A stretch of 55,721 nt of DNA from Deltaproteobacteria bacterium. Lineage in GTDB: Bacteria; JAMCPX01. Where the stretch lies: positions 1 to 55,721 of the forward strand of contig JAMCPX010000034.1 in NCBI GenBank assembly GCA_023382265.1, read 5' to 3'. The notes under the pieces are model-generated. The model did no database searches. It saw only the letters and a program-made list of their open reading frames with translations, and was not told the DNA's origin. Made by a program: the position numbers and the translations under genes. Positions 37,680 to 46,746 of this stretch are shown one piece after another. Numbering within the stretch: position 1 is the stretch's first letter; each line of letters starts with the position of its first letter.

Positions 37680-38460
37680 ATCTTTTTTTTACTCTCACAA
37701 TATTCTTAGACGCACCGGTATCATCAGATGTAACAACAACCCCTTGAAGTTCTCCATGTCCTTTTGCAGGCTCAAAGTGCCTTTGTATGGAAGTTAAAAA
37801 CCGAGATATAACCTGTTCCCTATCCATACCTATGACCCCGTCTACAACACCAGTCATACCGGCATCTGTAATACAGGATGTTCCTGAAGGTAAGATGGTT
37901 TCATCAGAGGTTTGTACGTGCGTATGAGTACCTATGACCGTGGTGACCTTTCCATCAAGATACCATGCAAGCGCTTGTTTTTCGGATGTTGCCTCTGCAT
38001 GAAAGTCTACCACAATATGTTTCAAATCAGGGTATTGTGATTTTATCTCCCGTATTACCGTATCCGATGTGTGAAATGGACATTCTGCAGGCGGCATGAA
38101 TACCCTGCCGATAAGGTTTACAACAGCAATGGACTGACGGTCTTGTTTTGTCATTATCGTCCACCCCCTGCCAGGCGCTGATAGAGAGATGTTCATGGGT
38201 CTTATAATGGTATCATCGGTTGATAGATAAGGGATGATCTCTTTATGTTCCCAGATATGATTGCCTGTTGTTATAATGTCTATACCCATATCATGAAGCT
38301 CTTGAACAAGTGCAGGTGTAATTCCAAATCCGCCTGCCGCATTCTCACCATTGGCTATCACGTAATCGATGCTGTATTGATCTTTTAAATCCTTTAACAA
38401 GGCTGCTATAATATTTCTTCCTTGTTTAGCAACGATATCTCCTATAAACAGGATGTTCAT
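37666..38460 (-). CDS. ymdB: YmdB-family metallophosphoesterase
   Basis: The 264-residue enzyme belongs to the TIGR00282/YmdB calcineurin-like family, whose Bacillus member hydrolyses cyclic nucleotides. Metal-site motifs are intact: FIGDIVAKQGR at the N-terminus, ANGENAAGGFG, TTGNHIWEHKE and VDFHAEATSEK, then GTHTHVQTSD. ymdB next to rny is conserved in many bacteria. Here 203 bases with a dispersed repeat separate them. Confidence 0.9.
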   Translation of the reverse strand: MNILFIGDIVAKQGRNIIAALLKDLKDQYSIDYVIANGENAAGGFGITPALVQELHDMGIDIITTGNHIWEHKEIIPYLSTDDTIIRPMNISLSAPGRGWTIMTKQDRQSIAVVNLIGRVFMPPAECPFHTSDTVIREIKSQYPDLKHIVVDFHAEATSEKQALAWYLDGKVTTVIGTHTHVQTSDETILPSGTSCITDAGMTGVVDGVIGMDREQVISRFLTSIQRHFEPAKGHGELQGVVVTSDDTGASKNIVRVKKRYGNI

Positions 38461-38536
38461 TTTTTATCTCCGTTCTTTATTCTATTTTTACCACTTCTGA
38501 GACCCTAACCAATAAAAACACATTAAGAAAAAAAGT

Positions 38537-38636
38537 GTCATTGCGAGAAACGGCACTTTGTTCCATAACGAAGCAATCCCTCGATACCGGTAGATTGCTC
38601 GACCCAGCTTAGCTGTGTGCCCATGCTTTCAATGAC
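38537..38636. repeat. dispersed GTCATTGCGAG-type repeat
   Basis: A 100-base element begins GTCATTGCGAGAAA and ends CAATGAC, so the ends are inverted 7-bp repeats. Inside are GAAGCAATC and AGATTGCTC. Repeats with this signature are common in intergenic regions of diverse bacteria, especially deltaproteobacteria. It fills the space between rny and ymdB. Only one copy is in the window. Confidence 0.6.
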
Positions 38637-38663
38637 AATGCAAAAATATTTATTGCGTTTGTA

Positions 38664-40220
38664 TTATTTTGCAAATACAGATGACCTTGTTTCTCTAATA
38701 ACAGTTACCTTTATTGTCCCCGGGTAGCTCATTTCTTTCTCTATCCTGTCCGCGATCTGTTTACTCATTATTGTTATATCATCATCTGAAACCTTGTCAG
38801 CAGCTACAATAACCCTGATTTCTCTTCCTGCCTGGATTGCATAAGCTTTTTCTATGCCATCAAAAGATTTAGACAGTCTTTCAAGATCATCAAGCCTTTT
38901 AACGTAAGCCTCATACATCTCTCTCCTGGCCCCCGGCCTTGCCGCAGATAGTGCATCAGCAGCCTGCACCAGAATACCAAGTATGCTTACAGGGTTATCA
39001 TTATGATGCTGCTCGATTGCTTCAACAACCCTTGGAGCCTCACCATATTTCCTGGCAAGATTTCCGCCTATAACAGCGTGCGAGCCTTCGACCTCATGAT
39101 CAACTGCTTTACCTATATCATGCAAAAGCCCTGCTCTTTTTGCCTGTTTTATGTTTAACCCGAGTTCTGCTGCCATTATACCCACTATAAACGCAACCTC
39201 TATTGAATGCTGATAAACATTCTGTGCATAACTTGTTCTATACTTTAGCCTTCCTACCAGCTTGATCAGTTCGGTATGGATACCGTGTAACCCGAGATCA
39301 AACACAGCACGATCACCTGCATCCTTCATACTCTTTTCCACTGTCTGAGATGTTTTGTTTGCTATTTCCTCTATTCTGCCGGGGTGAATGCGGCCGTCCG
39401 ATATAAGCTTTTCGAGTGAAAGCCTTGCTATCTCTCTTTTTACCGGATCATGCCCGGATATGGTTATAGATTGAGGGGTATCGTCAATTACAATATCAAC
39501 ACCCGTTGCTGCTTCTATTGCTCTTATATTCCTTCCCTCCCTTCCTATGATCCTGCCCTTAATCTCATCGCTTGGTATACTCAGCTTTGTTACCATAATG
39601 TCCTGTGCATATTCACCGGAGTATCGTTGTATCGCTACTGCAATGATCTCCCTTGCTTTATCCTCTGCAGTTTGTTTTGCCGCATCCTCAAGTTGTTTAA
39701 GCATTTTTGCGATATCGTGTTTTGCTTTTTCTTTAGTGCTTTCTATCAACAATTGTTTTGCGTCTTCGAATGAAAGCTCTGAAATCCGCTGGAGTTCCCT
39801 GTTGATATCTTCTATTTTTCTCTTATACTCTTCTTCCCTCTTCTGAAGGGATTGTTCCGTGTTCCCGATATTTCTTTCTTTTTTCCCCACTTCAAAGTCT
39901 CTTTTATTAAGTATATCTTCTTTCTTCTCAAGATACTCCTCCTTCTGGAGGATCCTTTTTTCAAGCATTACTAATTCTTCTCTGCGTTCTTTTGTCTCTT
40001 TTTCAAATCCAGCCCTTAATTCAAGGAGATTATTTTTTGCATGCAGCGCGGATTCTTTTTTAATATGATCCGCCTGTATCTTTGCCTCCTCAAGTATTGT
40101 TTTTGCCCTTTGTTCAAGCTGGTTGATCTTTGTTCTGGCTATTTTTTTATTCAAGAAACTGGACAGCAGATAGCCTATTACAAGACTACCCAGACCCAGA
40201 CCGATACATGTTATTAACAT
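38664..40220 (-). CDS. rny: ribonuclease Y
   Basis: RNase Y is a membrane-anchored endoribonuclease that starts mRNA decay. The 518-residue protein has an N-terminal membrane span (1-22), a long coiled coil (about 25-190), a KH domain (GRIIGREGRNIRAIEAATGV, about 212-231) and an HD domain (metal motif LLHDIGKAVDHE). Length is usual. It starts 5 bases after the fau stop and is part of the sodB-to-cdsA run. Confidence 0.95.
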   Translation of the reverse strand: MLITCIGLGLGSLVIGYLLSSFLNKKIARTKINQLEQRAKTILEEAKIQADHIKKESALHAKNNLLELRAGFEKETKERREELVMLEKRILQKEEYLEKKEDILNKRDFEVGKKERNIGNTEQSLQKREEEYKRKIEDINRELQRISELSFEDAKQLLIESTKEKAKHDIAKMLKQLEDAAKQTAEDKAREIIAVAIQRYSGEYAQDIMVTKLSIPSDEIKGRIIGREGRNIRAIEAATGVDIVIDDTPQSITISGHDPVKREIARLSLEKLISDGRIHPGRIEEIANKTSQTVEKSMKDAGDRAVFDLGLHGIHTELIKLVGRLKYRTSYAQNVYQHSIEVAFIVGIMAAELGLNIKQAKRAGLLHDIGKAVDHEVEGSHAVIGGNLARKYGEAPRVVEAIEQHHNDNPVSILGILVQAADALSAARPGARREMYEAYVKRLDDLERLSKSFDGIEKAYAIQAGREIRVIVAADKVSDDDITIMSKQIADRIEKEMSYPGTIKVTVIRETRSSVFAK

Positions 40221-40225
40221 AAAGT

Positions 40226-40792
40226 TTACTCCTTTTTCCTATGTTTAATTCCTATCTCCGTAAAGATCATATCAACAGGGATATCAAACTCCTCGCATGT
40301 TATCTCATCGATAATACACCTATTAAAAGTTAAGCCAACCTTAATGGTATGTTTATTTAAGGTTGATAAAAATCTATCGTAATACCCTTTACCATAACCT
40401 ATTCTATTACAGTTAATGTCAAATGTTATGCCCGGCACAATAACTACATCTATACCCGATTCCGGATACGGATCATTACACACAGGCTCTTTCGTTTTGT
40501 ATATGCCTTTTTTGAGAGCCGTGTTTATTGTATAGACAACAGCCCGTATATCCTTATTTTTTATAACTGGTAATAAAATGGTTTTCTTGTCTTTAAATGC
40601 ATTTTCTATGATAATAGATGTATCGGGCTCATTATCTATAGGTATGTAAAGCATTATTGAATGTGCATTTTTATAAACAGATGATTTTATAAAATGTGTT
40701 TGAAGCCTTATACTTAACTGCCTGTAGTGATCATCAGGAATCATTTTCCTGCATTCAAGCATGCGGCTTCTCACAACCGTTTTCTCGATCAT
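40226..40792 (-). CDS. fau: 5-formyltetrahydrofolate cyclo-ligase
   Basis: The enzyme converts 5-formyl-THF to 5,10-methenyl-THF using ATP. The 188-residue protein has the family signature GYGKGYYDRFL near residue 132 and the opening RSRMLECRK. It is the ygfA homologue: as in E. coli, it follows a 6S RNA gene on the same strand. Confidence 0.9.
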   Translation of the reverse strand: MIEKTVVRSRMLECRKMIPDDHYRQLSIRLQTHFIKSSVYKNAHSIMLYIPIDNEPDTSIIIENAFKDKKTILLPVIKNKDIRAVVYTINTALKKGIYKTKEPVCNDPYPESGIDVVIVPGITFDINCNRIGYGKGYYDRFLSTLNKHTIKVGLTFNRCIIDEITCEEFDIPVDMIFTEIGIKHRKKE

Positions 40793-40836
40793 ACCTTATT
40801 AAGTGAAAGGTAAATGAAAAATCTTACACTAAAAAA

Positions 40837-41012
40837 ATCCCCGCAAACATGCCGTGTGAACCTATTTAAAAGACCTCGAATACCAGGTGGAAGCCATTTT
40901 ACTGCTTCGTGCTTCCCCGTAAAAGGGCTTGCCGTCCACAGTGAGGGACAGCCTCCATTCTTTAATAGTTACGGGTCTTAAAATCAGCTCATTCACGCGC
41001 AAGAGCAGGGAT
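40837..41012 (-). ncRNA. ssrS: 6S RNA
   Basis: A 176-base structured RNA lies exactly between zapA and fau, the known home of 6S RNA, which binds sigma-70 RNA polymerase and restrains transcription in stationary phase. The ends pair: ATCCCTGC (5') with GCGGGGAT (3'), followed inward by CGTGAAT with GTTCACACG. Inside, CCCGTAA pairs with TTACGGG, and two hairpins follow (GGCTGTCC/GGACGGC and GGAAGC/GCTTCC). A T-run right after the 3' arm gives termination. No coding frame fits. Confidence 0.85.
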
Positions 41013-41016
41013 AAAT

Positions 41017-41301
41017 TCATATTGAAACCTTTGTCTCTATCATCTTTATAAGCTCTTCTATTTTTGTTTCAAGATACATTATTCTCTCTTTATATTCTTT
41101 TTCATTTTTAAAAAATTCATCGGCAATGTTCAGTGCGGTAAGCACTGAGAGAATTGATGTATCCGAAACAGCTGCGCTGCTCATGTTACTTTTTATTTTT
41201 TCCTCAACATATTTCGCAACCTTTTCAACATACTCCGGTTCATCCTCACTCATTACGGTCAACTCAATACCGAGTATGTTAATAGTGTAAGGCTTCTTCA
41301 A
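41017..41301 (-). CDS. zapA: cell division protein ZapA
   Basis: ZapA cross-links FtsZ filaments at the division ring. The 94-residue protein has the N-terminal beta-rich globular part (YTINILGIELTVMSED), a central helix with ALNIADEFF and a C-terminal coiled coil. It ends 5 bases before the 6S RNA 5' arm, so the RNA is probably processed from or initiated inside this transcript. Confidence 0.9.
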   Translation of the reverse strand: MKKPYTINILGIELTVMSEDEPEYVEKVAKYVEEKIKSNMSSAAVSDTSILSVLTALNIADEFFKNEKEYKERIMYLETKIEELIKMIETKVSI

Positions 41302-41314
41302 TAACCGCTACCTC

Positions 41315-41518
41315 TCACAGATTTACCTCGTTAATACTGTTTATTATTTTATCTATCCTTTCTACCGCATCTTTCTTGAATTGGGCCAGCTCATCTATTT
41401 CTCTTTGCATATCTTCAATCTTTTTTATGAGCGAGTTCTTTTCATCTTTCAATGCAAGGTATTTTTCTATCAAGATATTTATTTTTGCTTCAAGTTCATG
41501 AACATTTTCCGTTTCCAT
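41315..41518 (-). CDS. ZapB-like coiled-coil protein
   Basis: The 67-residue protein is one continuous coiled coil (heptad pattern from HELEAKINILIEKY to FKKDAVERIDKI), as in ZapB/YiiU proteins found next to zapA. I prefer the ATG at 41518 over a GTG 12 bases upstream: GGAG touches the GTG but is 13 bases before the ATG, so the choice is not firm. Low sequence conservation limits the call. Confidence 0.75.
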   Translation of the reverse strand: METENVHELEAKINILIEKYLALKDEKNSLIKKIEDMQREIDELAQFKKDAVERIDKIINSINEVNL

Positions 41519-41542
41519 TCTTCTTCTCACTCTCCGTATGAT

Positions 41543-42151
41543 TTATTTTTTAAGTTTTTGTGCATTTTTTAATCTTGCCTCTGAAATAGACCAGTTTACA
41601 TTATTAAAGAAGCTGTCTATGTATGGGGGCCTTTTTGGTCCCTGATCAGTATAATAAGCATGCTCATACACGTCCATTACCAATATGGGAATTGTGTTCA
41701 AAAATCCATAAATGTTGTGCGCATCAAGCCCATTGACCATAAGTCTGCCTGATGTAATGTCATAAACGAGCACTGCCCATCCCCTGAGTGCAATCCCGCA
41801 TGCCTTAAAATCTTCTTTAAATTTATCAAAACTTCCAAAATTTTCGCTGATCTTTGTTTTTAGTTCTGCACCAGGTTCTCCACCTTTACCATCTTTCAGG
41901 TTCTCAAAATAAAGTTCATGCAGAACAGCACCCATATAGTTAAAGCTCTCTTCTACCTTTAAGGCACGATAATCACTAAAGTTTTGATTTGCCTTTGTCC
42001 TGTCTACAGTATCAAGTTTTTCTGATACCTCGTTATATTTATTTACATATCCTTTATAATGAGTTTCAAAATGATACTCGATTTGCTGATCCGAAATACC
42101 TTTTAAACCTTTTGGTTTCAAAGCATCTTTTGCACTTATCTTATATGCCAT
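41543..42151 (-). CDS. sodB: superoxide dismutase (Fe/Mn)
   Basis: The enzyme dismutates superoxide. The 202-residue protein follows the Fe/Mn SOD fold: HFETHYKGYVNKY supplies the first histidine, MGAVLHELYF the second, and MDVYEHAYYTDQG the Asp and last His. It belongs to a somewhat divergent branch (no classical WNHTFYW). A good AAAGGAGG site lies before the ATG, and TTGCAA and TATAAT boxes are upstream, so it heads the run towards cdsA. Confidence 0.88.
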   Translation of the reverse strand: MAYKISAKDALKPKGLKGISDQQIEYHFETHYKGYVNKYNEVSEKLDTVDRTKANQNFSDYRALKVEESFNYMGAVLHELYFENLKDGKGGEPGAELKTKISENFGSFDKFKEDFKACGIALRGWAVLVYDITSGRLMVNGLDAHNIYGFLNTIPILVMDVYEHAYYTDQGPKRPPYIDSFFNNVNWSISEARLKNAQKLKK

Positions 42152-42294
42152 TTTTATCCTCCTTTTAAATTAATGTTTTTATATTATTATAATCCTATTA
42201 TTTTAAAAAAATTGCAAGGATAAAATATATAGCTTGAATTCATTTACTAATTCTACACTTTATGAACCAAAAAATACATTTAAAAAAATCGGGG

Positions 42295-42427
42295 AGCGAA
42301 CACACAGGTTTCCCTCTGCGAACAGAGGATATACATATTTACGTCGGCTCGTCGGGTCGCTTCTGCAGGTGGATCACGGGTTTGAGACAGGGGGCAGATT
42401 TAAAACCCTACTGTCTCAAATGATTCC
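42295..42427. other. structured intergenic sequence between pilY1 and sodB
   Basis: Two clear hairpins are present: CCTCTG-CGAA-CAGAGG (42313-42328; loop UUCG on the minus strand) and a long one whose arms TTTGAGACAG (42381-42390) and CTGTCTCAAA (42411-42420) are extended by GGATCA/TGATTCC outside and GGG/CCC inside. AGCGA near 42296 can also pair with TCGCT near 42357. The long hairpin begins 8 bases past the pilY1 stop and may end that mRNA. I match it to no known RNA family. Confidence 0.45.
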
Positions 42428-42434
42428 TATGGCT

Positions 42435-45400
42435 TCACCATGGCTGCTGCTGCAATATGTCATATAGATACTCCGGCAGCTCAAGAAGATACAATGTTTT
42501 TAGTTTGTAGTTGGTCGTAGGACTGCCACCTATAGATGTTACTGAAAATTCTGAGCCCCCTACAATCATTGATTGAACATAGCCGCCTGGTATAAGCTGC
42601 ATAAATGTCGTAGGTGCTGCCGGGACACCGGAGCCGAGTGATTGATATGTATACTGGCCCGCGCCTATCGAACCTGTGTATGAAAGCCCTACCAACACAC
42701 CGCTGCCGCCTGCTGACCGGCATGAGAATTGGGTTGTGCTTGCTGGAACACATGCAGACTGTTTAGGTGTAAACAATGTGAAAAATATCATATTATCAAA
42801 GAATAGAGCAGGTGCAAGGTTCTTTGATCCGGATCCGGTACCTGTAAAAGATGATACAGTTATATACCATCCATTACTTTGAAGTGATGCATTAGAACCG
42901 GGTAATATTTGCGTAAGATTTGCCTCTGTCAGGGGTATTGACCCGCCATAAGTTGTTTGTGTCGCATAAAGCTGAGGCGATATGAATGAGTAGAATCTAT
43001 TATTATCAGGCGGGCTGCACAATAATGGATTCATTCTATCACCTGCACCAACGCCCAATCTTACATCGTATGGCGGGAATGGCATAAATGTTATACTTGG
43101 TATGTAAAAGAACTTCTGTGGGAATGAAGGTGATGGGTATTGAGGGGCTTGAAAGATCAGTTGAGTTGACCAGCAATTTGTATTAATTGACGGTACAAGG
43201 CATGTTCGAACCTCGCCAGTTGACGAATACGCACCAGGTGTTCCATTTGATCCAAGGTTATACCTCCACACATCCCCGCCAAGGTCGGGTAAAAATATCT
43301 CATCGAACCCGTTCAATGTGCTCTGAACACCTCCAGGCGTTGCAGGTGTCGGATATGCCATACTATGGTCTTCCCAGATCTTTTGACCCGTTTTGAGATC
43401 AATTATGTAGAAGCCTCTGCCCCGCCAGTTATATATCGGGGTAGACTCGCTAAGGTCATCACCTGCACTCAGCCATGCGACCCATCGTGTTGTTGTGGTA
43501 ATCTGGCTTGGGTTGTCAAAATTGTATCCAAGCCACACAGGACCCATTGGCGCTGAATGCCCGAATACCTGAGAATATGTGAATCCCATATCCTGATCAG
43601 TAAACTCCCACATAAACTTTGGATGCAGTCTGTCCGTTATATCAAGTGCAATATAGTATACGCCTCCAAGCCTTTCTCCGATGATCATTACGGTGTGCCA
43701 GTAAGCCGCATCATCTGACAATCCAAGTCCATTATCATCACCCGGCAAGTAAACATCCCTTATCAGGGGCGCGCCATCAACATAAAACACATGTGATGTA
43801 TTTGTAGTAATGTATGTGCCTTCTGCTGTCCAGTAAGCACCTGTTGTAGTTGTAGGCAAAAGCCCCGTGTTCCACATATACTGTAGCTTTGGTAACAGGT
43901 CATTCGGTATAAATGCCCATAGTTCTCTGCCTGTGCCTGCGGAATAATATGCTGAAAACGGCTCATAATTCCCTTCCTGGACGGTTGCTGATGTAAGTGA
44001 GCCTGCATCAAATGCATGGATCATCCCGTCATCGGCACCTGCTATAACGATCCTTGGCTGGTTGTAGATTGCATTAAGGAACTCCTGATAGTATTGACGC
44101 GGGGGCAAAAGGGGCGGTCCTCCATTAAGATAAGCCAGCGTATCTGTATTATCAACATCTACAGTAGTCGGATCAGAATGGTCTATATCCCCGAGAACAT
44201 GCCCTTTTGCGTCTTTTGGACCAAGCACATAATCGATAATGCTGTCCATATCGGTGAAATCATCAGCTGCTAATCCAAAATCAGATGGAATGAGGTTTGT
44301 ATTGGTTGTTGTAAACAGGTTCGCGGAGCCAAGAGTAACAGGAGGAATAGGTCCTTGAAGTATTGTAGCACCATTATCAGGGACAGCGGTAAATCCGGGG
44401 TTTGTTAGTCTGGTAATTGTATAAACGGTTCTGCATGAACCTGGCGTATTGCATGATGGCGATGCACCGCATGAACTCGGGGTTATCAGACAGGCTGCTG
44501 CATCCCATAAAGGAGGAGGTACAGTTCCTAAGCTACATTGCCCTGTTCCTGATTCACCTGTAAAAGGGGCACCTGTTGCATCAAACAGGGTAAAAACAGG
44601 ACCCGTAGGCCCCGATATAACCGCGCCCGTATAAGCCCTTAAATCACCCTGCCAGAAGTTATTGACACTTGGTATAAACGATGCCAAATACACATTTGTC
44701 TGATTCGATGTTCTTATAGTGGGCACGCTTGGCGCTCCGTAAGAATGATTCTTTTGATTAATATCTGCAAAGAACTTGTACAGAGCTGCTTCAAGCGTTT
44801 GCCAGCTACTTGCTGGCGCAAACATGCCTCCACCATTATTCGCTGCTAGTTGTAAGGCATACGTATTAAGTGCTATGCCATTTGCTGCTGTGCCAGCGAA
44901 ACCAATTGTGTATGTGTCTATGTTTGTTGTGCATTGAGGTGGTAATTCAGTAGCAGGTCTTATACTTTTTGCATTCAAAAATCCAGCAACCTCATCTATG
45001 TTGCATGAGTCACCTGGTGCATTTGAACATGCTGATTCATTAACAGTAGACAGGTCGTAACTCCCTATGGGCCAATTGGGTAAACCTGATGGGCCTGCAT
45101 TCTCATTACCATCCGTCATAACAATAACAAAGTTCTTCTCACAAGAATAATTGGTATTGTAGCATCCGCACCATGAGTCATTTGCAGAACACGCAGCTCC
45201 GAGACTTGCGCCGGAAAGCCCAGAGCAATAGCTACTGCCATTGCAACCAAGGTTGTTATAAAACGTTGCATTTGAGTTATTATTGGCAAAATACCCGCCT
45301 ACCTGAACAAGTGCGCCTGCAAGCGGTGTGCTATGATCCCACTTTAGGCTATACAGGGTATTCAAATAGTTGCCTGGTGTTGGGTTACTTCCAAGCTGTG

Positions 45401-46193
45401 AACATGGCGGATAGATCTTTATATCTGCTTCAGCGCCATAGCTGCTCGAATTAAACGAGAAAACACCAATCCTTACGCCCTTACCGTTTGTATATAAATT
45501 AGAATTATATGTTATAAGGTCGCTCATAACCTTTCTTGTTATAACAAACTTTGGGGGATAGAATTCAAGCAGATTGCCGGAAAAATATGCTTCATCATTA
45601 CCTTCATAATCAGCTCCTGCATATTGATAGCCATATTGGGTAAGATTGTTTATGCATTGTCCTGCCGGGATTCCCAATACAGATTCATTATTGCAAAAAT
45701 AATTGATCGTTCCGCAATCATACCAGCGAGAACCATACGGCTCTCCCGAGTTTGCCTGTGGTATTTGGTTACATACGTTGTCTACTGTATTATATGCAAA
45801 ATAGCCGTTTATATATACGTGCGCTTGATTAGGATCAGTTCCGCCATAGAAGCATCCTGCCTGACCCGGGCTTACGTTACTGTCAAAGCATGTTGTGTTG
45901 TTTGAATCATAGCCATAGTCTGTATTAGGATGGTAGCCCCATTGAGTTATAAAGTAAGAACTACCGTCATCTGTGAGCCCGCAGGAATCTTCCATATCGG
46001 GTACTGCACATGGCAGGGATGACATAGAACCTGATGTATCCAGCAATATTGCAACAGCAGGCGGCGGGGGACTTGTTACGGGTTGCAGAAACAGGACAGT
46101 ATCATCTGCAATACCTGACGGGATGAATACAATACCTATAAACAGCACTGCCAAACCGATTAAAAATGATTTTATCTTAAATGTTGTTCTCAT
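42435..46193 (-). CDS. pilY1: PilY1-like type IV pilus tip/biogenesis protein
   Basis: PilY1 sits at the pilus tip, controls retraction and mediates adhesion. The 1252-residue exported protein has a signal peptide, a von Willebrand A domain with MIDAS DTSGSMS near residue 52, a cysteine-rich middle, and a C-terminal PilC/PilY1 beta-propeller (about 720-1200; RIVIAGADDGMIHAFDAG). An acidic stretch, PTTVDVDNTDTLAY, lies between. It is the last gene of the minor-pilin operon. Confidence 0.92.
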   Translation of the reverse strand: MRTTFKIKSFLIGLAVLFIGIVFIPSGIADDTVLFLQPVTSPPPPAVAILLDTSGSMSSLPCAVPDMEDSCGLTDDGSSYFITQWGYHPNTDYGYDSNNTTCFDSNVSPGQAGCFYGGTDPNQAHVYINGYFAYNTVDNVCNQIPQANSGEPYGSRWYDCGTINYFCNNESVLGIPAGQCINNLTQYGYQYAGADYEGNDEAYFSGNLLEFYPPKFVITRKVMSDLITYNSNLYTNGKGVRIGVFSFNSSSYGAEADIKIYPPCSQLGSNPTPGNYLNTLYSLKWDHSTPLAGALVQVGGYFANNNSNATFYNNLGCNGSSYCSGLSGASLGAACSANDSWCGCYNTNYSCEKNFVIVMTDGNENAGPSGLPNWPIGSYDLSTVNESACSNAPGDSCNIDEVAGFLNAKSIRPATELPPQCTTNIDTYTIGFAGTAANGIALNTYALQLAANNGGGMFAPASSWQTLEAALYKFFADINQKNHSYGAPSVPTIRTSNQTNVYLASFIPSVNNFWQGDLRAYTGAVISGPTGPVFTLFDATGAPFTGESGTGQCSLGTVPPPLWDAAACLITPSSCGASPSCNTPGSCRTVYTITRLTNPGFTAVPDNGATILQGPIPPVTLGSANLFTTTNTNLIPSDFGLAADDFTDMDSIIDYVLGPKDAKGHVLGDIDHSDPTTVDVDNTDTLAYLNGGPPLLPPRQYYQEFLNAIYNQPRIVIAGADDGMIHAFDAGSLTSATVQEGNYEPFSAYYSAGTGRELWAFIPNDLLPKLQYMWNTGLLPTTTTGAYWTAEGTYITTNTSHVFYVDGAPLIRDVYLPGDDNGLGLSDDAAYWHTVMIIGERLGGVYYIALDITDRLHPKFMWEFTDQDMGFTYSQVFGHSAPMGPVWLGYNFDNPSQITTTTRWVAWLSAGDDLSESTPIYNWRGRGFYIIDLKTGQKIWEDHSMAYPTPATPGGVQSTLNGFDEIFLPDLGGDVWRYNLGSNGTPGAYSSTGEVRTCLVPSINTNCWSTQLIFQAPQYPSPSFPQKFFYIPSITFMPFPPYDVRLGVGAGDRMNPLLCSPPDNNRFYSFISPQLYATQTTYGGSIPLTEANLTQILPGSNASLQSNGWYITVSSFTGTGSGSKNLAPALFFDNMIFFTLFTPKQSACVPASTTQFSCRSAGGSGVLVGLSYTGSIGAGQYTYQSLGSGVPAAPTTFMQLIPGGYVQSMIVGGSEFSVTSIGGSPTTNYKLKTLYLLELPEYLYDILQQQPW

Positions 46194-46269
46194 AAAAAAG
46201 TCTCCTTTTTTGTCATTCCACCAGTATTAAGAGGGAATCCATTTTACAAACCATGTGGAAACATCCATT

Positions 46270-46746
46270 CTATTTCCCATAGTAAAAGCCCCTCTCAACC
46301 CCCATCTCCTCACCGGTTGGTCCAAAGCCTATTACAAGTGCGCTGTTTACGCTGTTCTTGCTCCCCCCTGCAAACTCGTTTGTTATATCCTGACCTGCAA
46401 TCAGGGCTTTGCCTGACACGCTTCCCACGGTTGTACTGCTGATTTGATTGAGATCTGGATTCGTATATGAGTTTGTATAATCTCCTTTATACCATCCATA
46501 TCCATTACCAAGCTCCTGCCTTACCTGGTTTGCTGAATACTGAAAAGGCTGCACAGAATAACTATTAAGCACTCCACTAAGAACATTTGTACCTGTAATA
46601 CCAGCCTGTATCGTTGTCTGATTGAACATTTGAATGCCTGCTTGCCTTACATCAGAAGAGGCGATCAACATTGCACCCAATCCCGCAACTGTAAGCGCAA
46701 CAAGCATCAGTAATGTTAATACCATTATATATCCTTTTTGATTCAT
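46270..46746 (-). CDS. pilX: PilX-like minor pilin assembly protein
   Basis: The 158-residue protein has a PilX-type N-terminus (MNQKGYIMVLTLLMLVALTV) with a single hydrophobic helix and no classical GFxxxE site, then a small globular domain. Its ATG shares one base with the pilW stop (TAATG). Its place between pilW and pilY1 matches pilX in Pseudomonas-type clusters. Confidence 0.8.
   Translation of the reverse strand: MNQKGYIMVLTLLMLVALTVAGLGAMLIASSDVRQAGIQMFNQTTIQAGITGTNVLSGVLNSYSVQPFQYSANQVRQELGNGYGWYKGDYTNSYTNPDLNQISSTTVGSVSGKALIAGQDITNEFAGGSKNSVNSALVIGFGPTGEEMGVERGFYYGK

Noticed and set aside
42295-42360. tRNA, selenocysteine tRNA or c-di-GMP riboswitch
   Set aside because: No cloverleaf with a matching T arm can be built, and the conserved GEMM core words are not present in order.
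42234-42467. 77-codon forward ORF over the folded region
   Set aside because: It spans hairpins, lacks a ribosome site and runs antisense into pilY1.
43187-46230. Several 60-93-codon forward ORFs inside pilY1
   Set aside because: They are antisense frames of a clear long gene and have no ribosome sites or domains.
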